This document shows, piece after piece, positions 5,920-12,739 of a stretch of DNA of 13,539 nucleotides (position 1 is its first letter; every line of letters begins with the position of its first letter). Origin of the DNA: an uncultured Collinsella sp. (GTDB lineage Bacteria > Actinomycetota > Coriobacteriia > Coriobacteriales > Coriobacteriaceae); assembly GCA_902478985.1 (NCBI GenBank), contig CABSNH010000032.1, positions 1 to 13,539 of the forward strand. The letters run 5' to 3'. The notes below the pieces were generated by a model. The model did not search any database. It was not told where the DNA came from and saw only the letters and a list, made by a program, of their open reading frames with translations. Made by a program: the position numbers and the translations under genes.

Positions 5920-6008
5920 CCACATTTTTCGATGGAAAAACGTGGTTATCTAACACATTTTTCGATGGGAAAACGTGGTTGTCTCGCACATTTTCCAAGG
6001 GAAATGTG
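5920..6008. repeat. Three hairpins in tandem at an exact 33-bp period
   Basis: Units starting CACATTTT begin at 5921, 5954 and 5987. Each forms its own hairpin: CCACATTTTTC/GAAAAACGTGG, then nearly the same, then CACATTTTCC/GGGAAATGTG. Units 1 and 2 are nearly identical over the whole period; unit 3 keeps the dyad but has changed sequence on both arms. Confidence 0.65.
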
Positions 6009-6180
6009 CATATGGCCTTATATCATCCTTCGCCTTGGCGAGCGCGCTCTGCGTTCGGCACAGCTCCTCCATGAGCAGTCGTTCGTGTTCTGCGAGGTCT
6101 GTGGCGTCGGCGAAGTCGAAATGAAACGCAATGCTTTCCTGCGTCGATGCCGGTGGGGCTCGAGTTCGCCCCCCTCGCCA
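5950..6180 (-). pseudogene. Possible remnant of an unknown gene
   Basis: One minus-strand frame stays open for 76 codons with no start, bounded by a stop at 6181-6183. Its middle has protein-like composition: SIAFHFDFADATDLAEHERL, then LMEELCRTQSALAKAKDD, an acidic and then amphipathic helix pattern. The last third runs into the 33-bp hairpins and is surely not native protein. No family was recognised. It is read as the tail of a truncated gene. The rest of 5907-6322 shows nothing else convincing. Confidence 0.3.
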
Positions 6181-6322
6181 TCAGCCGACTTGTCTAGTTA
6201 GGGGCGGTTTTACACCATGCGACAGCCCCATACATCTGCCTTATCCGAGAGTCCAGCAGTCAGAAGAGGAGCCTTTTGCGGCACGGGATGAACGCGGGCC
6301 ATCGCAACGCCAAAGCCGAATG

Positions 6323-8008
6323 TCATTCGGAAAGCTCGATGCGCTTGTCGCACACTTCAAGCGCTGCAGGACGATGGGTTACCGCGATAACGGTCTTGTC
6401 CGTCAAAGCGCTCAGGTTCTGCAGAACGCGCCGTTCCGTATCGGGGTCTAGCGAACAGGTCGCCTCGTCCAATAGAAGCACTGGCCTGTTGCTGAAAACC
6501 GCACGGGCTATAGCCAGGCGCTGAACCTGACCCTCCGATAAGCCGCCACCGCTTTCGCCCAACTGCGAATCAAGCCCCTCGGGCATCTCCCGCACAAAAT
6601 CGGCGCATGCGATACGCAACGCATCCCACATGCGCAAATCGCAGGAAGCTCCTTCCGTATCGCCGAAGGCGACCGCTTCGCGCACCGTACCGCCCATAAG
6701 GTGGTTACCTTGGGGCACATAGGAGAAAAGGGAACGCCAGCGCGCCGTCAGAGGCTGGCGGGACCCGTCCGCAAGCAGCACGCAGCACTCACCCGTTTCG
6801 CAAGGGCAAAACGCCATCATCGCCTTCAGCGTGGTTGACTTTCCGCAGCCGCTCGGACCGGTGAACGCAACGAACTCGCCTCGCCCGATGTTCATGTCGG
6901 GACAACGAATCGCCCGCGGGCCGCAGGCGTCGGCGACATTGGGTGCCTCGGAGCCGTATCGGCATGACACCCCACGCAGCTCCAGGCCGGCAAAACCAGT
7001 CGTGTCCGCTGCTGGTCCCTCCTCCGAATCGGCAACGCCATCATAAGGCAGCGCTTCGGCATCCATCAGACGCTCGGCACTGGCCGTCATAGCGAAATAC
7101 CGCGGAATGCAACCCGAGATGTTAGCCAACGGGCCCTGCACCTGACCGACAAGCTGCAACGCCGCCACGAACGTACCGTAGCTCACCGAGCCTCCGAGGA
7201 TCCCATATGCACAATAGGCGGCAGCCACCAGATACGCGCCGCTCATGGCCAATCCAAATCCGATGTTGCACAAATTGGAGAATCGAATACGCCGCATGCA
7301 TGCAGCCCGATAGTCTTCCAACAGCGCAGCAGCGCCGCGCTCGGCGAAATCTTCCCTCTGGAAGCTTTTCACGACAAGCAGGCTGTTAAGGCACTCGATA
7401 AGATGGGAACGTGCGCATCCATCGGTTTCGCGGATGCGCTTGTGAAGGCGTTTGAGCACGCGACGAAAGCCCAACGTGAACCCAGCGAGCACGATTCCCG
7501 CGGGAATGAGCATCCAAGCGATTTGAGGGACCATGACAACAAGCAGCGCAAGCGCTCCGACAAGCCGGGCAAGCATACCCGCCGCAGAAGGCACAACCGT
7601 AGTGGCGTTGGATGCCACGATACGCGCATCGTCGGTCAGGCGGCTCATCCATTCGCCGGTGTGGACAGCCTGCACGCTGGAAAGCTCGGCATGCAACACT
7701 TTGTCGAGGAATCTTAGCCTAAGGATATTCTGGAACATCGTGCGCGCACGTTCCTGCAGAAAGCGATACAGCGCCTGCAGCGCGATCAACGCAGCCGAAA
7801 CGGCCGCGAACACGACAACGCTGAGGCGAAGCGCATCAGAAGCGCCACCAACCGCAGCATTGACCAGGTCGCGCATCACCCATGCGGTGTAAACACCGCC
7901 ACCGGCGATGACCACTTCAAGTCCGACAAGGGCGGCAACCATCCAGAGACGGTTCCCTAAAACGCGAATCATCCAGAGAACGGCATGCAGCTTGGAACCG
8001 GAATCCAC
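6323..8008 (-). CDS. ABC exporter, fused membrane and ATPase domains (561 aa)
   Basis: This protein probably exports the mature peptide of the locus using ATP. The GTG at 8008 is chosen because AAGGAGG lies eight bases upstream; the open frame continues to 8110 without a comparable RBS. The N-terminal half is a type-I ABC exporter membrane domain with about six hydrophobic segments. The C-terminal ATPase has Walker A GPSGCGKST (384-392), Q-loop YVPQ, signature LSEGQ (490-494, usual LSGGQ), Walker B VLLLDEA (510-516) and H-loop His545. There is no C39 peptidase domain, so the leader must be cut by another enzyme. It is the last gene of the operon. Confidence 0.9.
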   Translation of the reverse strand: MDSGSKLHAVLWMIRVLGNRLWMVAALVGLEVVIAGGGVYTAWVMRDLVNAAVGGASDALRLSVVVFAAVSAALIALQALYRFLQERARTMFQNILRLRFLDKVLHAELSSVQAVHTGEWMSRLTDDARIVASNATTVVPSAAGMLARLVGALALLVVMVPQIAWMLIPAGIVLAGFTLGFRRVLKRLHKRIRETDGCARSHLIECLNSLLVVKSFQREDFAERGAAALLEDYRAACMRRIRFSNLCNIGFGLAMSGAYLVAAAYCAYGILGGSVSYGTFVAALQLVGQVQGPLANISGCIPRYFAMTASAERLMDAEALPYDGVADSEEGPAADTTGFAGLELRGVSCRYGSEAPNVADACGPRAIRCPDMNIGRGEFVAFTGPSGCGKSTTLKAMMAFCPCETGECCVLLADGSRQPLTARWRSLFSYVPQGNHLMGGTVREAVAFGDTEGASCDLRMWDALRIACADFVREMPEGLDSQLGESGGGLSEGQVQRLAIARAVFSNRPVLLLDEATCSLDPDTERRVLQNLSALTDKTVIAVTHRPAALEVCDKRIELSE

Positions 8009-8110
8009 GAGACTGGCCTCCTTGCGGGAAACACGATGTGAAGGGGCCCCGATCCCGCAGTCGAAGCGCCCTTCGCGATTAAGGACACAGGGTCGGGCGC
8101 CGCGCACCAA

Positions 8111-8132
8111 GGGGCACTTTGCCGTTTGCCCC
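8111..8132 (-). other. Hairpin between the PqqD-like and ABC genes
   Basis: GGGGCA pairs with TGCCCC across a 10-base loop in the 162-base gap before the ABC start. The T-poor flanks make a true terminator unlikely; it may reduce readthrough or stabilise the mRNA. The gap holds no other gene. Confidence 0.35.
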
Positions 8133-8170
8133 TCCGAATCGGCGCATCTCTACCGCCCGAAAGGCGTAGC

Positions 8171-8437
8171 CTACTCCGAGGCGATCCCCGCCTTCACAAG
8201 CGTCTGCAGGAAGGTGTCGACATCGGCAGCCGCGCGCGGCTCGTCCACATCGTACGATTCAACCACGCGCGCAACAATCTGGTCGCGCGACAAACCCTCC
8301 TCGATACCGCGCCATACGATCGCGGCGGTGTCGTTAAGCTTCACGATGCCGCTGAACTCCGCAGCCGCCGCCCCCGTTGCGACGGCAACCCATTGACCGC
8401 CTACTTCCTGGATAACGAAGCCTTTCTTGATGTTCAT
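8171..8437 (-). CDS. PqqD-family RiPP recognition protein (RRE, 88 aa)
   Basis: PqqD-like proteins bind the leader of a RiPP precursor and present it to the modifying enzymes. The sequence has the family pattern: an N-terminal beta part (GFVIQEVGGQWVAVATG), then KLNDTAAIVWRGIEEGLSRD (PqqD 'LN-t---iW-li--g-s---i'), and a C-terminal helix DVDTFLQTLVKAGIASE. The length of about 90 residues is normal for a stand-alone RRE. It lies 25 bases after the kinase gene in the same operon, and the divergent peptide carries the YxxP leader motif that lasso-type RREs read. The start ATG at 8437 has only a weak RBS. Confidence 0.9.
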   Translation of the reverse strand: MNIKKGFVIQEVGGQWVAVATGAAAAEFSGIVKLNDTAAIVWRGIEEGLSRDQIVARVVESYDVDEPRAAADVDTFLQTLVKAGIASE

Positions 8438-8462
8438 GGCTAACTCTCTTCATGCCGTTTCC

Positions 8463-9236
8463 CTATTGCTTGCGAACAACCTTTGCATATGACTGCCCGG
8501 TCATGGCCTCGAACGAGGTTTTGACAGCGGTTTCCGATATATCGCACCCCATTGCCCACACAGGCACTTCGGCGAGCACCCGATCGATGCATCTCAAGAC
8601 CGTCAATGCGCCAATAGGGCTTTTGCGCGGTATATAGCATTGCCTCACGATGGTTTCCGAGGCATTGGCTGGGGCCAAGCGCTCGATGGAGCAAGTTGGC
8701 GCCTGGCGAAGCACGCAGATGCCGGCAAGCGGGGCGTGCCCGTTATAGCCCCAACCTTCCTTGCCCGTCCACGGGCATCCGTAGACCATGGGTTCCCCAC
8801 ACTCGGGGACGTATAGGAACGGCTTGTCCCCGCAGAGGATCTTCACCCCCCCCCGGTCGCCAAGGTATCGCATCCATAGCCGCGCGTGCGTTGACTTGCC
8901 GGTGCCGCTGCGTGCGGTGAAGGCGAATGCGAGTCCCTCATACTCGACCACGCAAGAATGGAACACCACGCGGCGCAGCGGAGCAACCTTCTCGGCGATC
9001 AGCCGGTGCACGGTGCAAAGCTCAACGCAGGGGTCGGAGTATTCTGGAGCCATCGCCCTATCGAATGCCAGATCGTCATCGCTAGCCTTTATGGTAAACA
9101 AGGGCTCATCGTCCGCGTGCTCCTCGAGATACGGCTCGCCAACCCGTTCGAGCAAGCCGAAACGAGAAGCCACCTGCACCGGAACGCCCGCGAGCCTAAA
9201 CCTCAAAAGACGCTCGCTGCCTTCGCTTTGCGTCAT
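8463..9236 (-). CDS. HprK-like P-loop kinase of RiPP type (257 aa)
   Basis: This family resembles the C-terminal domain of HPr kinase. In lasso-type clusters, such as that of paeninodin, relatives phosphorylate the peptide on a serine. Walker A is ARSGTGKST (108-116), preceded by the strands HSCVVEYEGLAFAF; GDKPF (136-140) is the expected second acidic motif, and CPWTGKEGW (154-162) is typical of the RiPP branch. No membrane segment or signal is seen. The start overlaps the upstream stop by four bases (ATGA). Oddly, codons 127-131 hold a run of nine Gs on the coding strand. A kinase role is likely; the substrate is inferred to be the 33-aa peptide. Confidence 0.85.
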   Translation of the reverse strand: MTQSEGSERLLRFRLAGVPVQVASRFGLLERVGEPYLEEHADDEPLFTIKASDDDLAFDRAMAPEYSDPCVELCTVHRLIAEKVAPLRRVVFHSCVVEYEGLAFAFTARSGTGKSTHARLWMRYLGDRGGVKILCGDKPFLYVPECGEPMVYGCPWTGKEGWGYNGHAPLAGICVLRQAPTCSIERLAPANASETIVRQCYIPRKSPIGALTVLRCIDRVLAEVPVWAMGCDISETAVKTSFEAMTGQSYAKVVRKQ

Positions 9237-9754
9237 AACCTACCCCTTCCTCGCTTCCGCTGATTCCAACGTCTTGATAGTCTGGGAAACGCGCGCTTGA
9301 GCGTCCGTTTTGCCCGCATGGCCAGCCGACGCCTTGCGATACGGCAGCGTTCGCCCCGGCGCAGCTTGCTTACATAAGCAAGGTAATCGGGATCGTCGAC
9401 CGAGCACATCTTGCCATCGCGCACGAACGAGACCAGGACGCCGAGCACGTCTTTGAACGGGACATCGCGTTCATAGGTGACGCAATTGTCGCCAAGGATA
9501 ACGTAGCCCGCGGGGCCCACCCCCACAATGCGATGCAGCACATACCTACCAACCGCCTGGTAATACAGCACCACATCGTTTTCGCGGAAACGCTCGCCGG
9601 GCTTCGCCGCCCTGATGGTCACAAGGTCGCGACCCTGCCGCAGCATAGGCTCCATGGACACGCCGCGCGTGCGGTACACGAGCACACCGTCGCGGGCGAG
9701 CACTTCCCTGAATGTACTTTTGGTTACGGGAACCGCTTCGTTATCAGCGATCAT
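9233..9754 (-). CDS. S26-type serine peptidase without membrane anchor (173 aa)
   Basis: This has the signal-peptidase fold motifs: GVSMEP with Ser33, VLHRIVGV with His74 and VILGDN with Asp89. His in place of the bacterial Lys marks the ER/archaeal Ser-His-Asp subtype. No N-terminal membrane helix is visible, unlike true signal peptidases. The C-terminal 45 residues are extremely basic (KRTLKRAFPRLSRRWNQRKR). The gene overlaps the NTase stop by 11 bases and the kinase start by four, so it is translationally coupled on both sides. S24/S26-family proteins occur in PqqD/HprK/NTase clusters. A leader-peptidase role is inferred, which would fit the exporter's lack of a C39 domain. Confidence 0.8.
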   Translation of the reverse strand: MIADNEAVPVTKSTFREVLARDGVLVYRTRGVSMEPMLRQGRDLVTIRAAKPGERFRENDVVLYYQAVGRYVLHRIVGVGPAGYVILGDNCVTYERDVPFKDVLGVLVSFVRDGKMCSVDDPDYLAYVSKLRRGERCRIARRRLAMRAKRTLKRAFPRLSRRWNQRKRGRGRL

Positions 9755-10925
9755 ACAGCCCCATCTCCGAACCGAGGTTGCGGCGCCGGGCGGTTTCCTC
9801 CATATCGAAACGCACGCTACCCGCGATGTCCTTGCGCGTCAAAACCACGCGAACGCACCGCCCCGCTTGGTACACCCAGGCGAAAGGACGCAGCAGTGCA
9901 TGCTTGCGCGCGGCCTTCCAGTTGCATACGCCGCCTCTTTGGAGATACCTGAAAAAGCCGACGGGGCCTCGGATTCCCGATAGCGCTGTAGCACCGGTCT
10001 TGCCCTTGATCTTCTTACCGAAATTACCCAGCAGCATCACATGCTCGAGCAGGTCGGCGCAAACAGCGGGCTCCACCTCGGCGCACCATTCGAAGCCCTC
10101 CTCGGGAAGGCCCAGGTATATCTGGCAGAAACGCGTGAGGCACGTTGCCGTGCGCTCGACGCGTTCATCGCCCAAAAGCTCGGAAAACTCCGTCCAGCCA
10201 TCATGGGCGAGATATGCCTTCGCAAACAGCATCCAGTCAATCACCTGGCGGAAGCCCAAACCCCCGAGCGCCAGGTGCTTGCGCGCATGAAGCAGCAAAA
10301 CGACGCCGTTGACCATGGGAGGGAACACGGGGAAACTGTGCCCCTGCACGCAAGCTGCTTCCGTGTGTCCGAGCGCCTCCTGGAACAGGGCCTTCAAACC
10401 AGGTGTGCCCTGGGGAATGCCGTTTGGCTCCCAATGAAGCTCCAAGTGCACGCCGTCCTTGTCCAACCCTACGTGATGATCGCAAACGCCGTCGTCATCC
10501 TTGTCCTCAAAACCTGCGGCCACCAACGCAGCGCGGGCGCGTTTAAAATCGGCAGGAGACACCATGAAGTCGATGTCACCATAGGAGCGCAAGCCCGGAT
10601 CAGGATACAGCATACCCGCCGCCGCGCCTTTGAGGATGACGGTCGGGATACCCTTTGCCTCCAAAACGGAAAGCACCTCATCCTGCACGTCAAGCAAATG
10701 CCCAAACAAGGCACGACGACCTAGATCGTGGTTGAGCCAGGCGGCGGCAAGCGCGTTGTCGGCACAGGCGTCAAGCAGCCCACCCGGCAACAACGCAAAC
10801 CCGGGGATAGCTTGGGCCTGCAGCTCGGCATACACAACCGAAGGCTCAAGGCCTTCCGGCAACTTTAGCGACCCGTCTTCGGAGAACGCCGAACGGATGA
10901 TTTGGCAAACGGTACTTTCAAGCAA
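9744..10925 (-). CDS. NTP_transf_5 nucleotidyltransferase-family protein (393 aa)
   Basis: The core is the PF14907-type nucleotidyltransferase fold: VILKG (96-100), then RSYGDIDFMV (113-122) with the paired metal-binding acids Asp117 and Asp119, then LELHWEP. The length of about 390 is normal. In lasso-type clusters such as pseudomycoidin, a relative transfers a sugar or nucleotide group to a phosphorylated peptide, so pairing with an HprK-like kinase makes sense. The start is a TTG at 10925 with GGAAAG about nine bases before it; no good ATG lies nearby. It is the first gene of the leftward five-gene operon and is divergent from the precursor. The exact reaction here is unknown. Confidence 0.85.
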   Translation of the reverse strand: MLESTVCQIIRSAFSEDGSLKLPEGLEPSVVYAELQAQAIPGFALLPGGLLDACADNALAAAWLNHDLGRRALFGHLLDVQDEVLSVLEAKGIPTVILKGAAAGMLYPDPGLRSYGDIDFMVSPADFKRARAALVAAGFEDKDDDGVCDHHVGLDKDGVHLELHWEPNGIPQGTPGLKALFQEALGHTEAACVQGHSFPVFPPMVNGVVLLLHARKHLALGGLGFRQVIDWMLFAKAYLAHDGWTEFSELLGDERVERTATCLTRFCQIYLGLPEEGFEWCAEVEPAVCADLLEHVMLLGNFGKKIKGKTGATALSGIRGPVGFFRYLQRGGVCNWKAARKHALLRPFAWVYQAGRCVRVVLTRKDIAGSVRFDMEETARRRNLGSEMGLYDR

Positions 10926-10976
10926 TGTCGTCGTCTTTCCAGTCTACTCAGATAGCCCGCAATGGCAGCGGGAATC

Positions 10977-11130
10977 CCTATGGTAACCGCCACGTCAGCA
11001 TATCGGAACAACCTATAGCAGGCATATTACCCCCATCTGGTGGGGATGGTACTGGCAAGCACAACGGAATATGCCACATGACCCCAGGCTGAAAGCCATC
11101 GTTCACGAATCCGATAAAAGTTACCATAGG
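10977..11130. promoter_or_regulatory. Nested inverted repeats between operon and precursor
   Basis: CCTATGGTAAC (10977-10987) and GTTACCATAGG (11120-11130) are perfect 11-bp complements 132 bases apart. Nested inside are TATCGGA/TCCGATA (11001-11007, 11110-11116), GGCATATT/AATATGCC (11021-11028, 11068-11075) and CCCC/GGGG (11032-11045). CAGCATAT also recurs at 10996-11003 and 11133-11140. The region separates the two divergent units and could be a looping operator, a structured RNA or an eroded MITE. Confidence 0.5.
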
Positions 11131-11169
11131 TACAGCATATGTGGGGATTTACGCATGTCAGCACCCTTG

Positions 11170-11198
11170 TTGACCGCCAGTCGTCATAGAATTAGACT
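11170..11198 (+). promoter_or_regulatory. Sigma-70 promoter of the precursor peptide
   Basis: TTGACC (11170-11175) and TAGACT (11193-11198) have the ideal 17-base spacing. The start of transcription would be about 11205, giving a 35-base leader. Confidence 0.7.
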
Positions 11199-11240
11199 AA
11201 AATCGCATTGCAAAATTACAGGAGGAAAGGAGGCCTGAAA

Positions 11241-11342
11241 ATGTCTGAGAATCAGTACGATGCGCCTGCTATGGAAGTTGTCGAATTCGGTAATGAAGAC
11301 ATCATTACGGAGTCCGGCGGTCAGATCGACGGAGGTTTCTAA
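11241..11342 (+). CDS. Candidate RiPP precursor peptide (33 aa)
   Basis: The short ORF has an exceptional RBS (GGAGGAAAGGAGG, seven bases before the ATG) behind a good promoter. The leader MSENQYDAPAMEVVEFGNED contains YDAP (6-9) followed by Met, the YxxPx(L/M) motif read by lasso-type RREs; the core-like tail is IITESGGQIDGGF. Ser25 and Thr23 are candidate modification sites for the kinase. A lasso ring is not obvious: cores starting at Gly26 or Ser25 place the only later acid at position 5 or 6. It is divergent from the PqqD/kinase/peptidase/NTase/ABC operon. The precursor role is inferred from motif, expression signals and context. Confidence 0.8.
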   Translation: MSENQYDAPAMEVVEFGNEDIITESGGQIDGGF

Positions 11343-11367
11343 AATTGTCTGTGTAAGTCTCGCGACC

Positions 11368-11383
11368 CGGGATTCCGATCCCG
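11368..11383 (+). other. Hairpin after the precursor
   Basis: CGGGAT-TCCG-ATCCCG is a perfect 6-bp hairpin between the precursor stop and the next RBS, without a T tract. RiPP clusters often place a hairpin here to keep precursor levels above enzyme levels. Confidence 0.45.
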
Positions 11384-11399
11384 AGAAACGGAGGCACGC

Positions 11400-11438
11400 A
11401 TGGTGAACTGCACCCCAAAACTTGGACGGCTTAAATAA
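11400..11438 (+). pseudogene. Start of a lost gene, cut off by an IS end
   Basis: GGAGG (11390-11394) sits five bases before an ATG at 11400, like a normal gene start just downstream of the precursor. After ATGG the sequence becomes an IS3-family terminus (11404 on), and the frame ends after 12 codons. It is read as the 5' end of a second biosynthetic gene whose body was deleted or replaced. Confidence 0.5.
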
Positions 11439-11522
11439 AGACTGCGCCGCGAAGGACTGGCTCCGGAACTCCTCTGGGGTCAGTCCTTTCAGTTTAACCC
11501 GCCTTCGTCTCGTGTCCCAATG
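11404..11522 (-). mobile_element. IS3-family remnant: one end plus transposase C-terminus
   Basis: TGAACTGCACCCCAAAACTT (11404-11423) has the form of an IS3/IS150-type terminal inverted repeat. On the minus strand the adjacent frame encodes DTRRRRVKLKGLTPEEFRSQ (about 11457-11516), close to the usual OrfB ending 'YN--R-Q-KLKGLTP-E(F/Y)R-QS'. The catalytic part and the other end are missing. The rest of 11523-11711 holds no recognised gene. Confidence 0.8.
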
Positions 11523-11647
11523 GTCGACGTGCGCGGCCTGGCGGGCGGCGGGATCAGCCGAAGGGGAAGCGGAACGCCGGGCGTCCGAATGCGTCATACC
11601 GAAATGGCGCGAAGCACGCGGTTGGCAAAACTATAGAGACACGTCCC

Positions 11648-11677
11648 AGAAAACTCACTCGCGGAAAGTCTCGAGTG
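11648..11677 (-). terminator. Possible terminator of the ppx unit
   Basis: On the minus strand, CACTCG pairs with CGAGTG (11672-11677 with 11656-11661) and is followed by AGTTTTCT. The stem is short, so the call is tentative. A second hairpin, GATGCGGCT with AGCCCCATC (11681-11702, one mismatch), lies between it and the stop. Confidence 0.4.
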
Positions 11678-11711
11678 GGCGATGCGGCTAAAAAGCCCCA
11701 TCCCAAAAAGC

Positions 11712-12719
11712 CTACTCTTGGAAGGCGCTGAGGCCGGGGGTCCAGGCGATGGTGGGGGTCACGTCGTCGAGAACCTCGTTGATGGTGGCGGCCATGCCGG
11801 CGAGCAGGCTGTTCTCGCTTACGGTGAGCGTGTCGTAGCCGCCGGATCGCATGAGCTCTCGAATCACCACGGCGCCTGCCAAGATCACGCCCGCGCGCTT
11901 GGGTTGCACGCCCGGTAACGCGGCGATGCCCACAACATCCAGCGCGGACATGCGCTCGATAGCGGCCGAAACCTGCTCCAGCGAAAGCTCGCGCAGGTGC
12001 ACAAAGCTCGAATCATACGGCTCCAGTTCGTGGACGAGTGCCACGAGCGTAGTGACGGTACCACCCACCGCCACCAGGCGCTCGGCGCGCTCAAAGTCGA
12101 CAGGCAGGCTCTCAAAATAGCCCGCAAACTGCTCGTTTGCCCAGCCGGCAGCAGCCGCAAGCTCGTCCGTTGACGGCGGCAGCGCCGAGAAAAACCGCTC
12201 GGTCACGCGGCGGCAACCGATATCCAGCGAGCGCGTTCCCTCCAGAGCGAAGATGCCGCGCTCCGGTGCATAGACGCCCGTCGCGAGCTCCGTGGATCCG
12301 CCGCCCGAATCGGCAACGATGATGCGCTCGCCCGCAAAGTCGTGTGCCACGCCAAAAAACGTCAGGCGCGCCTCGACCTCGCCCGGAATCACCTGCGGCT
12401 CGAGCCCCAGCTCGCGCAGGCCGTCCAGCAGTAGCGCGGCATTGGACGCATCACGCGCGGCACTCGTGCACGTGGTGCAGATGCACGCGGCCCCAAAGGC
12501 ACGGGCCTCGTCCACAAACATTCGGCACGCAGCGAGCACGCGCTCAACGGCCGCCTCGCAAAAGCGTCCCGTCGCATCCACGCCCTCGCCCAAGTCGGTA
12601 ATCTCGGTATGCTTGGACGATTCCACGATCGCCCCGCCCTCGACCTGGGCCAACACTAGGCGCGACGACACCGTTCCCAGGTCGATCGCCGCCACCTTAT
12701 ATCGTTTGCAATCTGCCAT
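11712..12719 (-). CDS. ppx: Ppx/GppA-type exopolyphosphatase / pppGpp phosphatase (335 aa)
   Basis: The enzyme removes phosphate from polyphosphate ends and may act on pppGpp; it works in the cytoplasm. It has the ASKHA-fold motifs in order: AAIDLGTVSSRL (10-21), CTSAARDASN (84-93), IPGEVEARLTF (111-121), ADSGGGSTELA (136-146), SLDIGCRR, and VAVGGTVTTLVAL for the nucleotide. The length of about 335 fits the short actinobacterial form, which lacks the C-terminal HD-like extension of E. coli Ppx. GGAGGGGAG precedes the ATG. It follows the DivIC-like gene after 20 bases in the same direction, a conserved pairing in Actinomycetota that marks this as backbone chromosome. Confidence 0.92.
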   Translation of the reverse strand: MADCKRYKVAAIDLGTVSSRLVLAQVEGGAIVESSKHTEITDLGEGVDATGRFCEAAVERVLAACRMFVDEARAFGAACICTTCTSAARDASNAALLLDGLRELGLEPQVIPGEVEARLTFFGVAHDFAGERIIVADSGGGSTELATGVYAPERGIFALEGTRSLDIGCRRVTERFFSALPPSTDELAAAAGWANEQFAGYFESLPVDFERAERLVAVGGTVTTLVALVHELEPYDSSFVHLRELSLEQVSAAIERMSALDVVGIAALPGVQPKRAGVILAGAVVIRELMRSGGYDTLTVSENSLLAGMAATINEVLDDVTPTIAWTPGLSAFQE

Positions 12720-12739
12720 TGCGGGCTCCCCTCCGGGCG

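Noticed and set aside
5920..6008. 33-bp periodic repeats as a CRISPR array
   Set aside because: The units follow each other without distinct spacers, there are only three, and each is its own hairpin; no cas genes are nearby.
5740..6201. 153-aa plus-strand ORF starting inside the displaced tRNA
   Set aside because: It crosses the terminator, the 21-bp inverted repeat and the 33-bp hairpins, and its composition follows those repeats.
11241..11342. Calling the peptide a lasso peptide
   Set aside because: The YxxP leader fits, but no cyclase or B2 protease is present and no credible core has an acid at position 7-9 with enough tail.
11184..11597. 137-aa minus-strand ORF as a complete gene
   Set aside because: Only about 25 residues match an IS3 transposase ending; the rest runs through the IS end and antisense to the precursor gene.
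11681..11702. Hairpin GATGCGGCT/AGCCCCATC as the ppx terminator
   Set aside because: It has one mismatch and no T tract after it on either strand.
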